Part shown: one piece after another, positions 19,374-28,424 of the stretch
How positions within the stretch are numbered: position 1 is the first letter of the stretch
How the letters are laid out: each line of letters starts with the position of its first letter
DNA from: a virus
Virus record (IMG/VR): IMGVR_UViG_3300043664_000006
Location: 1-51,038 of that record
Length of the DNA: 51,038 bases
Direction: 5' to 3' (one strand)
Program-made: the position numbers and the translations under genes
Notes under the pieces: generated by a model
Databases searched by the model: none
The model's input: only the letters and a program-made list of their open reading frames with translations
Told to the model about the DNA's origin: nothing

Positions 19374-20884
19374 CACTCGCCCTCCGTTCCCGGCCGGCTG
19401 ACCGCCATGCGTGGCATCAGTCCGCTTCGCGGCCTGATCCGCGCGCTCCACTTGTCACGGCCCGTGACGTCGAGCGGGCTATCATTACCGAGACAATCCG
19501 ACGGAGGGAATGCCGGCGCAGTCTGTTGTCCTGGTGTACCGAGACAATGGCACTCGTCGACCAGGCGCCAGCAGCTCACCATCGTCTTCTGATTAAGGAA
19601 CTTGAAGCCATAGAGCGCGGCGACAACGACCGTCTGATGGTGTTCATGCCGCCCGGCCACGCGAAAACGACCTATGCCAGCATCCTCTTCCCCGCGTGGT
19701 TCCTCGCTCAGTCAGAGGGCCGAAACGTCATCGGAGCAAGCTACAACAGCGAATTCGCCGAGAACGACATCTCCTCACCGATCCTCCGGCTGATCGAGGA
19801 AAACGGCCCGGTGCTCGGGTACGGCCTTCGGACGGGAAACCGCAAGATCTGGCGGACCACCAACCGAGGCGTCTATCGGGCGGCGGGGGCTGGATCCGGA
19901 ATTACCGGCCGGCGTGCTGACCTCGTGATGATCGACGATCCTCTGAAGGGCCGCGAGGAAGCGGACAGCCTCACGATCCGCGACAAAATCTGGGCCTGGT
20001 ATCGCGCGGAAGTCCTGACCCGCCTCAAACCAGGCGCTCGGATTGTTCTGATCCTGACACGATGGCACGAAGATGACATCGCCGGGCGCTTGCTGGACGC
20101 GGCGCAAACCGGTGCCGACCAATGGCGGGTCATCAACTTACCGGCCATTTGCGAATCAGCGGACGACGCGCTCGGCCGAGAGATCGGCGACGCCCTTTGG
20201 CCAGATTGGGAAGATGTCGCCCATCTCGAACGCAAGCGCGCCGCGGTTGGGGAAAGGGAATGGGCCTCTCTGTTCCAGCAACGTCCCCGCCCGCTCGAGG
20301 GCAGTCTCTTCAAAATCGCCATGATCTCCACGATGGAGGCGGCCCCGGCAGCGGGAACAGTGGTCCGGGCCTGGGATCTCGCCGCCACGAAGCAGACCGG
20401 GACTCGGGATCCGGATTGGACCGCCGGCGTGAAGATGCAGCGCGCTCCCGATGGAAGGTTCGTGGTCCAGAACGTGGTCCGCTTACGAGGCGGCCCTGAC
20501 GAAGTTGAGGCGGCGATCGTCAACACGGCCCACCAGGACGGCAAGGGCGTGCGCATTGGCTTGCCACAAGACCCGGGTCAGGCCGGCAAGACCCAGGTGC
20601 TTTACCTCACCCGCCGATTGGAGGGCTTCATGATCGACAGTTCTCCCGAGACAGGTGACAAAGGAACAAGGGCCGCGCCGTTCGCATCGCAGTGCAACGT
20701 GGGCAACGTCTCGATCGTCCGAGCCCCGTGGAACGCCCCGTATCTCGATGAGCTTGCTGCTTTCCCGAGTGGCACGCACGACGACCAGGCCGACGCCTCC
20801 GCCCGCGCCTTCTCGATGGTGGGCATGAACCGCGGGCCCATCAAGATCGCGCCCGAGCTGCTCGCCGCCTCGAGGCGCAGGTGA
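19367..20884 (+). CDS. terL: Terminase large subunit
   Basis: This is the packaging motor, an ATPase with a nuclease domain, 505 residues as given. The ATPase part shows a Walker A-like loop in FMPPGHAKTTYASI, Walker B in RADLVMIDDPLKGREE and a coupling region LILTRWHEDDIAGRLL. The RNase H-like nuclease has VRAWDLAATKQ and the final acidic FPSGTHDDQADASA. GTG 19367 is the first possible start, but it overlaps the leftward gene and has no ribosome binding site; the true start may be up to 60 codons later. The portal gene follows in a GTGA overlap. Confidence 0.93.
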   Translation: MPSLALRSRPADRHAWHQSASRPDPRAPLVTARDVERAIITETIRRRECRRSLLSWCTETMALVDQAPAAHHRLLIKELEAIERGDNDRLMVFMPPGHAKTTYASILFPAWFLAQSEGRNVIGASYNSEFAENDISSPILRLIEENGPVLGYGLRTGNRKIWRTTNRGVYRAAGAGSGITGRRADLVMIDDPLKGREEADSLTIRDKIWAWYRAEVLTRLKPGARIVLILTRWHEDDIAGRLLDAAQTGADQWRVINLPAICESADDALGREIGDALWPDWEDVAHLERKRAAVGEREWASLFQQRPRPLEGSLFKIAMISTMEAAPAAGTVVRAWDLAATKQTGTRDPDWTAGVKMQRAPDGRFVVQNVVRLRGGPDEVEAAIVNTAHQDGKGVRIGLPQDPGQAGKTQVLYLTRRLEGFMIDSSPETGDKGTRAAPFASQCNVGNVSIVRAPWNAPYLDELAAFPSGTHDDQADASARAFSMVGMNRGPIKIAPELLAASRRR

Positions 20885-22425
20885 CCTGGAACTGGCCATG
20901 GACCCCGCCGCCAGTCGCGGCGACGCCCCGCATCGAGCCGACGATCCGCCTTCCCATCACGATCTCCCCGCATTTGCTGGGCATCTCCCGCGCGAACCGG
21001 GCGAACCTTGGCGCAGTCCTGCCTCCCGCTTCCCCTTGGGGCCTGCCCGAACCACCCCCAGGCATGCTGCCCAAGGGCGCTCCGACCATGGCGCAGGACG
21101 AAGCCATCGGCTCGCTCTACGGCTGGGCCGGGGATTACGGCGGCGGCATGGGGGCCATGAATCTCTACGGGGAGGGCCTGTATTTCCCCGGTTACCCCTA
21201 TCTCGCGCAACTGACCCAACGCCCTGAGTACCGCCGCGGCTCCGAGATCATCGCCAAGGAGATGACAAGGAAATGGATCAAACTCACCGCCAAGGGCGAC
21301 GCGGACAAGTCTGAGACCCTGGCCAAGATCGACGCGGAACTGAAACGGCTGAAGGCGCAGGACACGTTCCGCAGAGTTGTCGAGCACGATGGGTTCTTCG
21401 GCCGCGGGCAGATTTTCCTCGACACCGGCGCCAGGGACGAACTGCTGACGACCCCGCTGATCATCGACAAGGCGACGATCAAGATCGGCGGGCTGAAACG
21501 GCTTGGCGTGGTCGAGCCGCTATGGACCTACCCGGCGCAATACGATGCCACGGATCCATTGTCGCAGGACTATTACAAGCCGCGCGCCTGGTACGTGATG
21601 GGCAAGCAAGTTCACGCCTCCCGGCTGCTGACCTTTGTCGGGAGAGAGGTGCCTGACATCCTTAAACCGGCCTACATGTTCGGCGGATTATCGTTGTCCC
21701 AACTGGGAAAGCCTTACGTCGACAACTGGATCAGAACGAGGCAGTCCGTCTCCGACCTGATCCATTCGTTCTCGACGATGGTGCTAAGTACCAACATGGG
21801 CGCGGCGCTCACCGCGATGCCCGGCACCGGGATCATGGACCGGGCGGCGTTGTTCACGAACATGGCGGACAATTCCGGCCTGATGGTGGTCGACAAAGAG
21901 ACCGAACTGTTCGCCAACGTCGCCGCTCCTCTCGGTACTTTGGACAAGCTGCTGGCGCAAAGCCAGGAGCAGATGAGTTCGGTCTGGGGCATTCCGCTGA
22001 TCGTGTTCTTCGGAATCACGCCAAGCGGGCTGAACACCTCGAGCGAAGGCGAGCTGGCCGTCTGGAACTCATGGATCGAGGCACAGCAGGAAGACCTCCT
22101 CGATGACAACCTGACGATCCTGATCCGCGCCGTGCAGCTTTCGCTCTTTGGTTCAATTGACGAGGACATCGGCCACGCCTGGGAGCCGCTGGGCAAGACA
22201 AATGAGCTGGAAGCCGCAACCATCCGCAAGAGCGATGCGGATACCGCCATTGCCTACATCGGCGCGGGCGTGCTTGCACCGATCGAGGAACGAACCCGTT
22301 TGGCGGCCGAGGAGGACAGCATTTACCCCGGTCTGGACGTCGAGGATCTGCCGGAGATGCCCGAACCTCCGGACCTGGGCGACCCGAACGAGTCCGACCC
22401 AAAGGACACGTCCGATGGCCGATGA
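20881..22425 (+). CDS. Portal protein, DUF1073 family
   Basis: This 514-residue protein forms the ring through which DNA enters the head. It follows terL and fits the DUF1073 portal family: EAIGSLYGWAGDYGGG, YPYLAQLTQRPEYRRGSEII, EHDGFFGRGQIFLD, LWTYPAQYDATDPLS, VWGIPLIVFFGITPSGLN with SSEGELAVW, and a long C-terminal helix region. The first 65 residues are Pro-rich and variable. It starts at GTG overlapping the terminase stop. Related portals occur in Bcep781-like myoviruses, as do several tail genes here. Confidence 0.92.
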   Translation: MTWNWPWTPPPVAATPRIEPTIRLPITISPHLLGISRANRANLGAVLPPASPWGLPEPPPGMLPKGAPTMAQDEAIGSLYGWAGDYGGGMGAMNLYGEGLYFPGYPYLAQLTQRPEYRRGSEIIAKEMTRKWIKLTAKGDADKSETLAKIDAELKRLKAQDTFRRVVEHDGFFGRGQIFLDTGARDELLTTPLIIDKATIKIGGLKRLGVVEPLWTYPAQYDATDPLSQDYYKPRAWYVMGKQVHASRLLTFVGREVPDILKPAYMFGGLSLSQLGKPYVDNWIRTRQSVSDLIHSFSTMVLSTNMGAALTAMPGTGIMDRAALFTNMADNSGLMVVDKETELFANVAAPLGTLDKLLAQSQEQMSSVWGIPLIVFFGITPSGLNTSSEGELAVWNSWIEAQQEDLLDDNLTILIRAVQLSLFGSIDEDIGHAWEPLGKTNELEAATIRKSDADTAIAYIGAGVLAPIEERTRLAAEEDSIYPGLDVEDLPEMPEPPDLGDPNESDPKDTSDGR

Positions 22426-22684
22426 GGCGCGTCCCGTCCGCCCCTTGCGCGTGGTCCCGCCGGCCGGCGCACCCGCGGCACCGGAGCCTGTCACCATGGC
22501 CGACGCGATCATGGAGCTGGCCGGCCAGGTCGCCGCGCTGAACCCGACATTGTTCATGGTCGTCTACGAACACCCGCCGGGAAAGCTGAACACCCGGACG
22601 GTGCCCGAGTCGGCATATGTGGCGGAAATCCTGGCCTCTCGAGCACACGACATGCTGCGCCAGGACATCGAGGCGGAGAATTGA
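22415..22684 (+). CDS. Hypothetical head-region protein
   Basis: This 89-residue protein begins 11 bp inside the portal gene, with AAGGA eight bases before its ATG. A Pro/Ala-rich N-terminus is followed by an ordered part (TMADAIMELAGQVAALNPTL, ESAYVAEILASRAHDML). It ends by overlapping the MuF gene. It is probably soluble; the function is unknown. Confidence 0.6.
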   Translation: MADEARPVRPLRVVPPAGAPAAPEPVTMADAIMELAGQVAALNPTLFMVVYEHPPGKLNTRTVPESAYVAEILASRAHDMLRQDIEAEN

Positions 22685-23499
22685 GCCGCGCCCTGACCAG
22701 CCCGACCGCCAGACCGATCGTCTTCGCGGGCTGTCACCCGAACGAAGGCCTGCGAGCGGCCTACCGCCGGAAACTCGACGCGCTGATCACCGAGATGCAC
22801 AAGAGCCTGGTGCGGTGGATCCTCGCTCAATACCGCCGGACGCCTCCGTTGATCGCCCAGGACGACGTTCTGCCCGCCGCCGGCCTGATGGCTGAGATGG
22901 CCAGATTGGGGGACAGATGGCTCGATCGCTTCGACCAGGCCGCCCCTGAGCTGGCGAAGTGGTTCGCCACGAACGCGAAGGATCGTTCCGATTTCGCGCT
23001 GAAGGACATCCTGCGGCGCGGCGGCTTCACGGTGAAGTTTCAGATGACCCCCGAAGTGCGGGACATCTGGCGCGCCACGGTCGAACAGAACGTTGGCCTC
23101 ATCAGGTCGATCGCGACCGAACACCTGCAGCAGGTGCAGGGCGCGGTGATGCGGTCGGTCCAGGCGGGCCACGATGTCGGCGCGTTGGCGAAGGAACTTG
23201 AGGCCCGGTACGGAGTCACCAGGAACCGCGCGGCGCTGATTGCCAGGCACCAAAACGCGATGGCGAATTCGACTATCACCCGTGCGAGACAAACCGAGTT
23301 GGGTATCACCACAGCCCGTTGGTTGCACTCAAGCGGCGGGAAGGAACCAAGGCCCTCACACGTTAAAGCCTCGCGCGATCGTGTGACCTACGACGTGACG
23401 AAGGGCTGGTACGACCCGGACGAAGGCAAATTCATCCGGCCCGGGGAATTGATTTCGTGCCGCTGCGTGAGTGTCAGCATCATTCCGGGACTTGATTAG
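22681..23499 (+). CDS. MuF-type head morphogenesis protein
   Basis: This 272-residue minor head protein starts at TTG in a TTGA overlap. The C-terminal third is the MuF domain: TRNRAALIARHQNAMANSTI, RARQTELGITTARWLHSSGG, PRPSHVKASRDRVTYDV, and the ending GELISCRCVSVSIIPG with its Cys-Arg-Cys. Proteins of this family sit next to the portal inside the procapsid and help DNA packaging or ejection. Position and length are typical. Confidence 0.9.
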   Translation: MSRALTSPTARPIVFAGCHPNEGLRAAYRRKLDALITEMHKSLVRWILAQYRRTPPLIAQDDVLPAAGLMAEMARLGDRWLDRFDQAAPELAKWFATNAKDRSDFALKDILRRGGFTVKFQMTPEVRDIWRATVEQNVGLIRSIATEHLQQVQGAVMRSVQAGHDVGALAKELEARYGVTRNRAALIARHQNAMANSTITRARQTELGITTARWLHSSGGKEPRPSHVKASRDRVTYDVTKGWYDPDEGKFIRPGELISCRCVSVSIIPGLD

Positions 23500-23521
23500 C
23501 GTCCCGCTGTCGGAATCATCA

Positions 23522-24898
23522 ATGCCAGTCATGCCACAGGACCGCCTGGCGCTCGATCGCGCGAGTGCCCGGACGATCACGGCGGACGGACACATGCGCG
23601 TGGTCGGATCGGCTGTGTCGAAGTCAAACGTGTGCGGATACCTGGGCAGAGAGATTCCTGATTACGAAGCCCTCGGTCTGACAGCGGACAAGCTCTATCA
23701 ACTCTACCGCGACCCGGCCTCGCTCGAGGCGGCGGCGTCTTCCCTGAACGCGAAACCGCTGATGATCGTGCACCGGCCCGTAACGGCCGGTGATCATGCC
23801 TCGGAACTTGTCGTTGGCGCTTTGGACAATGCCCACTGGGATGCCCCCTACCTCCGGGCTGACCTCACGATCTGGGACCAATCCGCGATCGATCTCGTTG
23901 AAAGCGGGGAACAGCGCGAACTGAGTTGTGCTTATCGCTACGTCCCAACGATGCAGAGCGGGACCACGCCAGAAGGTGAACGCTACGACGGCGTGATGAC
24001 GCAAATCGAAATGAACCACTGTGCTCTCGTCGCCGACGGGAGAGCCGGTCCTGACGTGCATGTCGGCGATTCCGCAATTGAACCCAAGGAGAAGCGTACC
24101 ATGGCGAAAGCCAACGCCCTATCGCGCCAGGCTTTATTCGCCTCCGGCGCGCTGCGTGCATATCTCAGGCCCAAGCTGGCCAAAGACGCGAAGCTCGACC
24201 TCGCTCCCATGCTCGCCGGTGTCACCGCCAAAACCTGGGACGCCGATCGCAAGCGAATCAAGCTCGCTCTCGACGCGGCTCTTCCCAAGGGCAGCAAGCT
24301 GCTCGCCGCCGACTCGGACCTGGCGGACGTCGACGAACTCCTCTCCGAACTGAAGAGCGCGATCAACGAGGTGGCTGAGCCGGAGGACGACAAAACCGCT
24401 GAAGATGAAGAGGCCGAGACGGAGGAAGAGAAGAAGGCCCGCCTCGCCAAGCGCGCCGCCGACAAAGCCGCGAAGGACGCCGAGCCGGACCCGAAAGACA
24501 AGGACAAGGAAAAGGACAAGCCCGCGATGGACACCATCACCAAACCGGCGATGGACGCCGCGATCACGGCCGCCGTCGCCAAGGCGCAGGCCGACACCAG
24601 GGCGGCCACGATCGCCGACATGCGGGCGATTCAGGAAGCCGAGCGCACCGTCCGTCCGTTCATCGGCGAACTGGTGCTGGCCCAGGACAGCGCCGAAGCC
24701 GTTTACAAGCTGGCGCTGGATATGAACGGCGTCACGACTGAGGGCGTCCATCCGTCCGCTTACGCCGCGATGGTGGGGATGCTGCAGGTGCCCGGTTCCG
24801 GTCAGGCGGCCAGGCCGAAATTCGCCCAGGACAGCGCCGACGCGGCCTCAAGGTTCGCGGCTCAGTACCCGACCGCCGTCAAGCTGATGAGGAGCTGA
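23522..24898 (+). CDS. Prohead protease/scaffold precursor, DUF2213 family
   Basis: This 458-residue protein starts with a DUF2213 domain (about residues 1-190), which takes the place of a head maturation protease in many myoviruses: RTITADGHMRVVGSAVSKSN, YLGREIPDYEALGLTADKLY, AKPLMIVHRPVTAGDH, ELSCAYRYVP, MTQIEMNHCALVADGRAG. Residues about 270-350 are an acidic/Lys-rich coiled segment (ETEEEKKARLAKRAADKAA) and the end is helical, as in scaffolds. An internal in-frame start at 24101 with a strong ribosome binding site probably gives the scaffold alone. It precedes the decoration and capsid genes as expected. Confidence 0.85.
   Translation: MPVMPQDRLALDRASARTITADGHMRVVGSAVSKSNVCGYLGREIPDYEALGLTADKLYQLYRDPASLEAAASSLNAKPLMIVHRPVTAGDHASELVVGALDNAHWDAPYLRADLTIWDQSAIDLVESGEQRELSCAYRYVPTMQSGTTPEGERYDGVMTQIEMNHCALVADGRAGPDVHVGDSAIEPKEKRTMAKANALSRQALFASGALRAYLRPKLAKDAKLDLAPMLAGVTAKTWDADRKRIKLALDAALPKGSKLLAADSDLADVDELLSELKSAINEVAEPEDDKTAEDEEAETEEEKKARLAKRAADKAAKDAEPDPKDKDKEKDKPAMDTITKPAMDAAITAAVAKAQADTRAATIADMRAIQEAERTVRPFIGELVLAQDSAEAVYKLALDMNGVTTEGVHPSAYAAMVGMLQVPGSGQAARPKFAQDSADAASRFAAQYPTAVKLMRS
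24101..24898 (+). CDS. Nested in-frame scaffold protein (internal start)
   Basis: Codon 194 of the DUF2213 gene is an ATG preceded by AAGGAG at nine bases, a better site than that of the full gene. Starting there gives a 265-residue protein made of the helical and charged scaffold part without the protease-like domain (MAKANALSRQALFASGALRA at its start). Nested scaffold genes in the same frame are known, as for lambda Nu3 within C. This lets the phage make more scaffold than protease. Confidence 0.65.
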   Translation: MAKANALSRQALFASGALRAYLRPKLAKDAKLDLAPMLAGVTAKTWDADRKRIKLALDAALPKGSKLLAADSDLADVDELLSELKSAINEVAEPEDDKTAEDEEAETEEEKKARLAKRAADKAAKDAEPDPKDKDKEKDKPAMDTITKPAMDAAITAAVAKAQADTRAATIADMRAIQEAERTVRPFIGELVLAQDSAEAVYKLALDMNGVTTEGVHPSAYAAMVGMLQVPGSGQAARPKFAQDSADAASRFAAQYPTAVKLMRS

Positions 24899-24901
24899 AC
24901 C

Positions 24902-25612
24902 ATGGCGCTCAATTTTCAAACCACGATCAACCCGTTCGCTTCTTCCCTTCCCCTGGCGGTGGAGGGAGATTTTTGTTCCGCGAACGTCCGCACCTCGATG
25001 GTAGCCGGCGAGGGCGCTTTTGTCGTCGGCGTCAATCCCGTCACTGTTGGGCGGTTCGCCTGGGTCAATGCCGCCGGCCAGGCCAGCAACAACGCCGCCG
25101 GCGGCCTGCGGGTGGGCTTCGTCTGCCTTCGGGGCCAGATGGTCATCATCACCCCCTGGCTTGGCGGGTTCGGCATGACTGTTCAGCCCGGCCAGGAAAT
25201 CACCCTGCACGACGCGGCGGATGTGTTTATCCGCTTCGCCGGGGGCGCGGCCATCGGGCAAAAGGTGTTCGCGTCGTACGCGGATGGCACTGCAGTGGCC
25301 GGAGCGGCCGGCTCGACACTGGCCGGCTCTTCGGTGACCGCTTCGATCACCTCCAACGTGATGACGGTCACCGCCGTGGGCTCTGGGACCCTTGCTCCGG
25401 GGCAGCCAATCGCCGGGGGCACCACGACGCCGGGCACCACCATCGTGGCCCAGCTCACCGGGACTCCAGGAGGCATCGGCACTTATTCCACCACCACCAC
25501 GGCGAACGTGGTCAGCGGCACGCTCACGACGAACGGCGGAGTTGAGACCCGTTGGTTCGTCGATAGTACAGCCGCCGCCGGCGAACTCGCCATGTGCACC
25601 ACGAGGGGTTGA
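24902..25612 (+). CDS. Capsid decoration-like protein with an extra beta domain
   Basis: This 236-residue protein lies between scaffold and capsid genes, the usual place for a decoration or DUF2190-like head protein. Residues 1-135 form that body (ANVRTSMVAGEGAFVVGVNP, GGLRVGFVCLRGQMVIIT, QPGQEITLHDAADVF). Residues about 138-210 are a Ser/Thr/Gly/Val-rich beta domain (SITSNVMTVTAVGSGTLAPG, GTTIVAQLTGTPGGIGTYST) that also occurs in the tail sheath of this phage. It probably projects from the particle surface. Its name as decoration protein is by position. Confidence 0.7.
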   Translation: MALNFQTTINPFASSLPLAVEGDFCSANVRTSMVAGEGAFVVGVNPVTVGRFAWVNAAGQASNNAAGGLRVGFVCLRGQMVIITPWLGGFGMTVQPGQEITLHDAADVFIRFAGGAAIGQKVFASYADGTAVAGAAGSTLAGSSVTASITSNVMTVTAVGSGTLAPGQPIAGGTTTPGTTIVAQLTGTPGGIGTYSTTTTANVVSGTLTTNGGVETRWFVDSTAAAGELAMCTTRG

Positions 25613-25616
25613 TTAC

Positions 25617-26630
25617 ATGATCAAAAGAGAAGATCTGGCCTTTCTGGCCACGCAAGGCATCCTGCTGCCACAGGGCACGATGTACGCCGCCGACGCGCAA
25701 ATCGCGATGGACGCGCAATTCGCGACCATCTTCCCGCAGAACGCGGGTGTTCCCTGGCAGATGACCAACATCATCGACCCGGAGGTCATCCGGGCTCTCG
25801 TCACGCCGATGAAAGCCTCGATCATTCTTGGTGGAGAAACCAAAAAGGGCGACTGGACCACTCTTACAGCGCAGTTCCCCGTCACCGAGTCGACCGGCTT
25901 CACCACCTCGTACGGCGACTTCAATAACAACGGCAACGTGGGCGCCAATTTTGGTTGGGTGCCTCGGCAGAGTTACCATTTCCAGACGGTCACCCAGTGG
26001 GGTGAACGAGAGGCGGATCTGTACGGGGCCGCGGCGATTTCCTACACGACCGAGCTGACGTACGCGGGTGCTCTTGTCCATGCCAAGTTCATGAACAAGT
26101 CGTACTTTTTCGGCATTGGCGGGTTGTTGAACTTCGGGCTGTTGAACGACCCCTCTCTGTCCGCGGCGATCACGCCGTCAACGAAGGCGGCGACCGGAAC
26201 GCTTTGGAACAACGCGACGCCCACCGAGGTCAACACCGACATTCAGTTGCTGTATTCGAGATTGCAGCTGCAGCTCGCCGGCAATCTGAGCCTCGATAGC
26301 CCGATGGTGCTGGCGATGTCACCGGCTTCGGAAGTGTCCCTGTTGAACACCAACTCGTTCGCGGTTTCGGTGAAGGACCTCCTCAAGAAAAACTTCCCGA
26401 ACCTGCGCATCGAGACCGCCCCGGAATACGGGACTGTCGGTGGTAATCTCGTGCAACTGATCCTGACCGAGATTGACGGGATCAGGACAGGTTATTGCGC
26501 GTTCACCGAGAAAATGCGCTCGCACGCTTTGATCCCCATGTTGTCGTCGTGGCAACAGAAGAAATCAGGTGGCACCTGGGGTACCATTGTGAGAAGGCCG
26601 CTGTGCATTGCTCAGATGATCGGGGTTTAA
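25617..26630 (+). CDS. Major capsid protein, DUF2184 family
   Basis: This 337-residue protein is the main shell subunit. It fits the DUF2184 family of myovirus capsids: FATIFPQNAGVPWQMTNIID, MKASIILGGETKKGDWTT, FPVTESTGFTTSYGDFNNNG, PRQSYHFQTVTQWGEREADL, and the C-terminal WGTIVRRPLCIAQMIGV. AGGGG lies eight bases before the chosen ATG; longer readings run into the previous gene. No cleaved delta domain is evident, in line with a separate scaffold. Confidence 0.9.
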   Translation: MIKREDLAFLATQGILLPQGTMYAADAQIAMDAQFATIFPQNAGVPWQMTNIIDPEVIRALVTPMKASIILGGETKKGDWTTLTAQFPVTESTGFTTSYGDFNNNGNVGANFGWVPRQSYHFQTVTQWGEREADLYGAAAISYTTELTYAGALVHAKFMNKSYFFGIGGLLNFGLLNDPSLSAAITPSTKAATGTLWNNATPTEVNTDIQLLYSRLQLQLAGNLSLDSPMVLAMSPASEVSLLNTNSFAVSVKDLLKKNFPNLRIETAPEYGTVGGNLVQLILTEIDGIRTGYCAFTEKMRSHALIPMLSSWQQKKSGGTWGTIVRRPLCIAQMIGV

Positions 26631-26634
26631 AACA

Positions 26635-27057
26635 ATGGCAACCGAACCAAAAGCCAACACAGTCTGTGTCGCCTGCAAGCTCCCGCACGGGCTTGAGCTG
26701 CAGCTCTACAAGCCCGTCCCTCTCGTGGCCGCTGGAGCCCTTGTCCCGGCTCCGGAACCGATCGGCGACCCGATCGTCATCGCCGGAGCGAATGCTGAAA
26801 ACGCTGTGGGGGGCTACGGCTTCACCTATGGCGTCGATGCGTCACGCTTCGGCGATTGGATGAGAGCGAACGAGAACTTCCCAGCCGTGCGCCGGGGATT
26901 GATCTTCTCGGAGTCCAATCCCGATCGCGCCCGCGACAGAGCCCGTGAGCAGGCTAATATTGTTTCAGGGTTCGAGGGGATCAACGCGCAGAATCCCCCT
27001 GATGTCCTGCCGGACAAGTACGAGGGCATGCCGAAGGCGGCGACGAAGGCGACCTGA
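26635..27057 (+). CDS. Head-region protein of unknown role
   Basis: This 140-residue protein follows the capsid gene by four bases. It begins with a possible small beta domain (ANTVCVACKLPHGLELQLY) and contains GGYGFTYGVDASRFGDWMRA, then an Arg/Asp-rich helix (SNPDRARDRAREQANIVSGF). Position between capsid and connector genes suggests a structural head or completion protein. I do not recognise a named family. Confidence 0.6.
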   Translation: MATEPKANTVCVACKLPHGLELQLYKPVPLVAAGALVPAPEPIGDPIVIAGANAENAVGGYGFTYGVDASRFGDWMRANENFPAVRRGLIFSESNPDRARDRAREQANIVSGFEGINAQNPPDVLPDKYEGMPKAATKAT

Positions 27058-27058
27058 C

Positions 27059-27505
27059 GTGCCGGCCGTGGTTTTCGACGACCAGGCCTGGCGATTCCGT
27101 TATCCGGAGCTTTCGGACTCGGTCCCCGCCGGAATGGCCCAGGCCCTCTTCGCTGAAGCGGGTCTGTACCTGTTCCCCGGCGACGGCTCGCTTGTCACCG
27201 ACGAGGGCCAACGGCTGATTATCTTGCAGATGATCGTCGCCCACATCGCCCAGCTGCGTTCCCAGGTGGGCACGGGACTGGTCGGCCGGATCACAAGCGC
27301 GTCGGAAGGTTCGGTGTCTGTCTCTGTGGCGCCAATGTCGCTGCCTGGAAGTGCGGAGTGGTTCGGCCTCACGGCATATGGGATCACCGCGTGGGGTGCG
27401 ATGGCTCAGTACAGGACCGCTCGCTACGTCCCTGGACCGGGCGCGTTCCGTCGATCGCCCGGCTTTCCGGGCGTCTCGCCATGGTTCGGCGGGCGGGGTT
27501 TCTGA
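27059..27505 (+). CDS. Head-tail connector protein, DUF4054 family
   Basis: This 148-residue protein starts at GTG one base after the previous stop. The layout (VVFDDQAWRFRYPELSDSVP, ALFAEAGLYLFPGDGSLVTD, RLIILQMIVAHIAQLR) fits the DUF4054 family, helical adaptors that attach below the portal. The C-terminus (YRTARYVPGPGAFRRSPGFP) is typical of these proteins. It lies in order with the other neck genes. Confidence 0.8.
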   Translation: MPAVVFDDQAWRFRYPELSDSVPAGMAQALFAEAGLYLFPGDGSLVTDEGQRLIILQMIVAHIAQLRSQVGTGLVGRITSASEGSVSVSVAPMSLPGSAEWFGLTAYGITAWGAMAQYRTARYVPGPGAFRRSPGFPGVSPWFGGRGF

Positions 27506-28056
27506 TGCCACCCCCTGACGGAATGTCGGGAGGAGGCAAGCTCGAGGCCCTTCTCCGAAACATCGCGGCCAGGACGGGCGGGTCAAGAACCGTACGGGTT
27601 GGCTTTCTCGAAGGCTCGACCGAAAGCGACGGGACCAGCATGCCAATGGTGGCCGCGATTCAGGAGTTCGGTGCGCCCAAGGCCGGAATTCCACCCAGAC
27701 CGTTCATGCGCACGACGGTGGCGAAGCACAAAGGCGAGTGGGCGGGCCAGCTCGCCAAGGTGTTGGTGGCCCAGGACTATGACGCGGCCACGGCACTTGG
27801 TCAGATGGGCATGCTGATCGGCGGCGAGATACAGCAGTCGATCGCGGACCTGACATCGCCGGCATTGAGTCCGGTCACGTTGATGCTGCGGAAGATGCGG
27901 GCGGCCGATCCAAGCCTGAAGGTCACCCGCAAGACTGTCGGCGAAGCCGCCGCGCGGGTCAAAGCCGGAGAGACAACTTCCGGCGTCTCCACCAAACCGC
28001 TGATCGATCACGGCACGATGTTCCAGGGCGTGCACCACGAGGTCGTGGACGAATGA
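27505..28056 (+). CDS. Neck/tail-completion protein, HK97 gp10-like
   Basis: This 183-residue protein begins in a TGATG overlap. The core VRVGFLEGSTESDGTSMPMV, AAIQEFGAPKAGIPPRPFMR resembles the N-terminal strand and loop of virion-morphogenesis or HK97 gp10-like proteins, followed by helices (EWAGQLAKVLVAQDYDAATA) and the closing GTMFQGVHHEV. Such proteins join head and tail. The order of genes agrees. Confidence 0.75.
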   Translation: MPPPDGMSGGGKLEALLRNIAARTGGSRTVRVGFLEGSTESDGTSMPMVAAIQEFGAPKAGIPPRPFMRTTVAKHKGEWAGQLAKVLVAQDYDAATALGQMGMLIGGEIQQSIADLTSPALSPVTLMLRKMRAADPSLKVTRKTVGEAAARVKAGETTSGVSTKPLIDHGTMFQGVHHEVVDE

Positions 28057-28424
28057 ATCTGCATCTAATCGTCTCGGGAGCGATCGGCGCGGTCAACCCA
28101 CAGTCCTCCGCGACGTTCCAGGCATCGACCGGTTCGACCACCAATGACGACGGAACCCGCGTGCCGACCTACGCCGCGCCGGTCACCATTCAATGCCAGA
28201 TACAGTCGTTGCAGTACAATGATCTGATGAAACTCTCCGGGCTCAACATCCAGGGCGTGCGATCGAAAATTTACGTCAATGGTTCGTGGTCCGGCCTGGT
28301 GCGTCCGGAAGGCAAGGGCGGCGATCTGATTACGTTCGCGGATGGTTCGGTCTGGCTGGTCGCGGTTGTCCTCGAGGATTGGCCGGACTGGTGTTCGGTC
28401 GCGGTTACGCGACAAGTGCCCTGA
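28053..28424 (+). CDS. Neck protein of unknown family
   Basis: This 123-residue beta-rich protein overlaps its neighbours by ATGA and TGATG. It reads PVTIQCQIQSLQYNDLMKLS, LNIQGVRSKIYVNGSWSGLV, ADGSVWLVAVVLEDWPDW. The small beta-barrel look and position suit a head-closure or stopper protein. That role is inferred. Confidence 0.65.
   Translation: MNLHLIVSGAIGAVNPQSSATFQASTGSTTNDDGTRVPTYAAPVTIQCQIQSLQYNDLMKLSGLNIQGVRSKIYVNGSWSGLVRPEGKGGDLITFADGSVWLVAVVLEDWPDWCSVAVTRQVP

Noticed and set aside
23471-23522. Earlier start for the DUF2213 protein
   Set aside because: It would lie inside the end of the MuF gene without a ribosome binding site; the ATG at 23522 fits the domain start.
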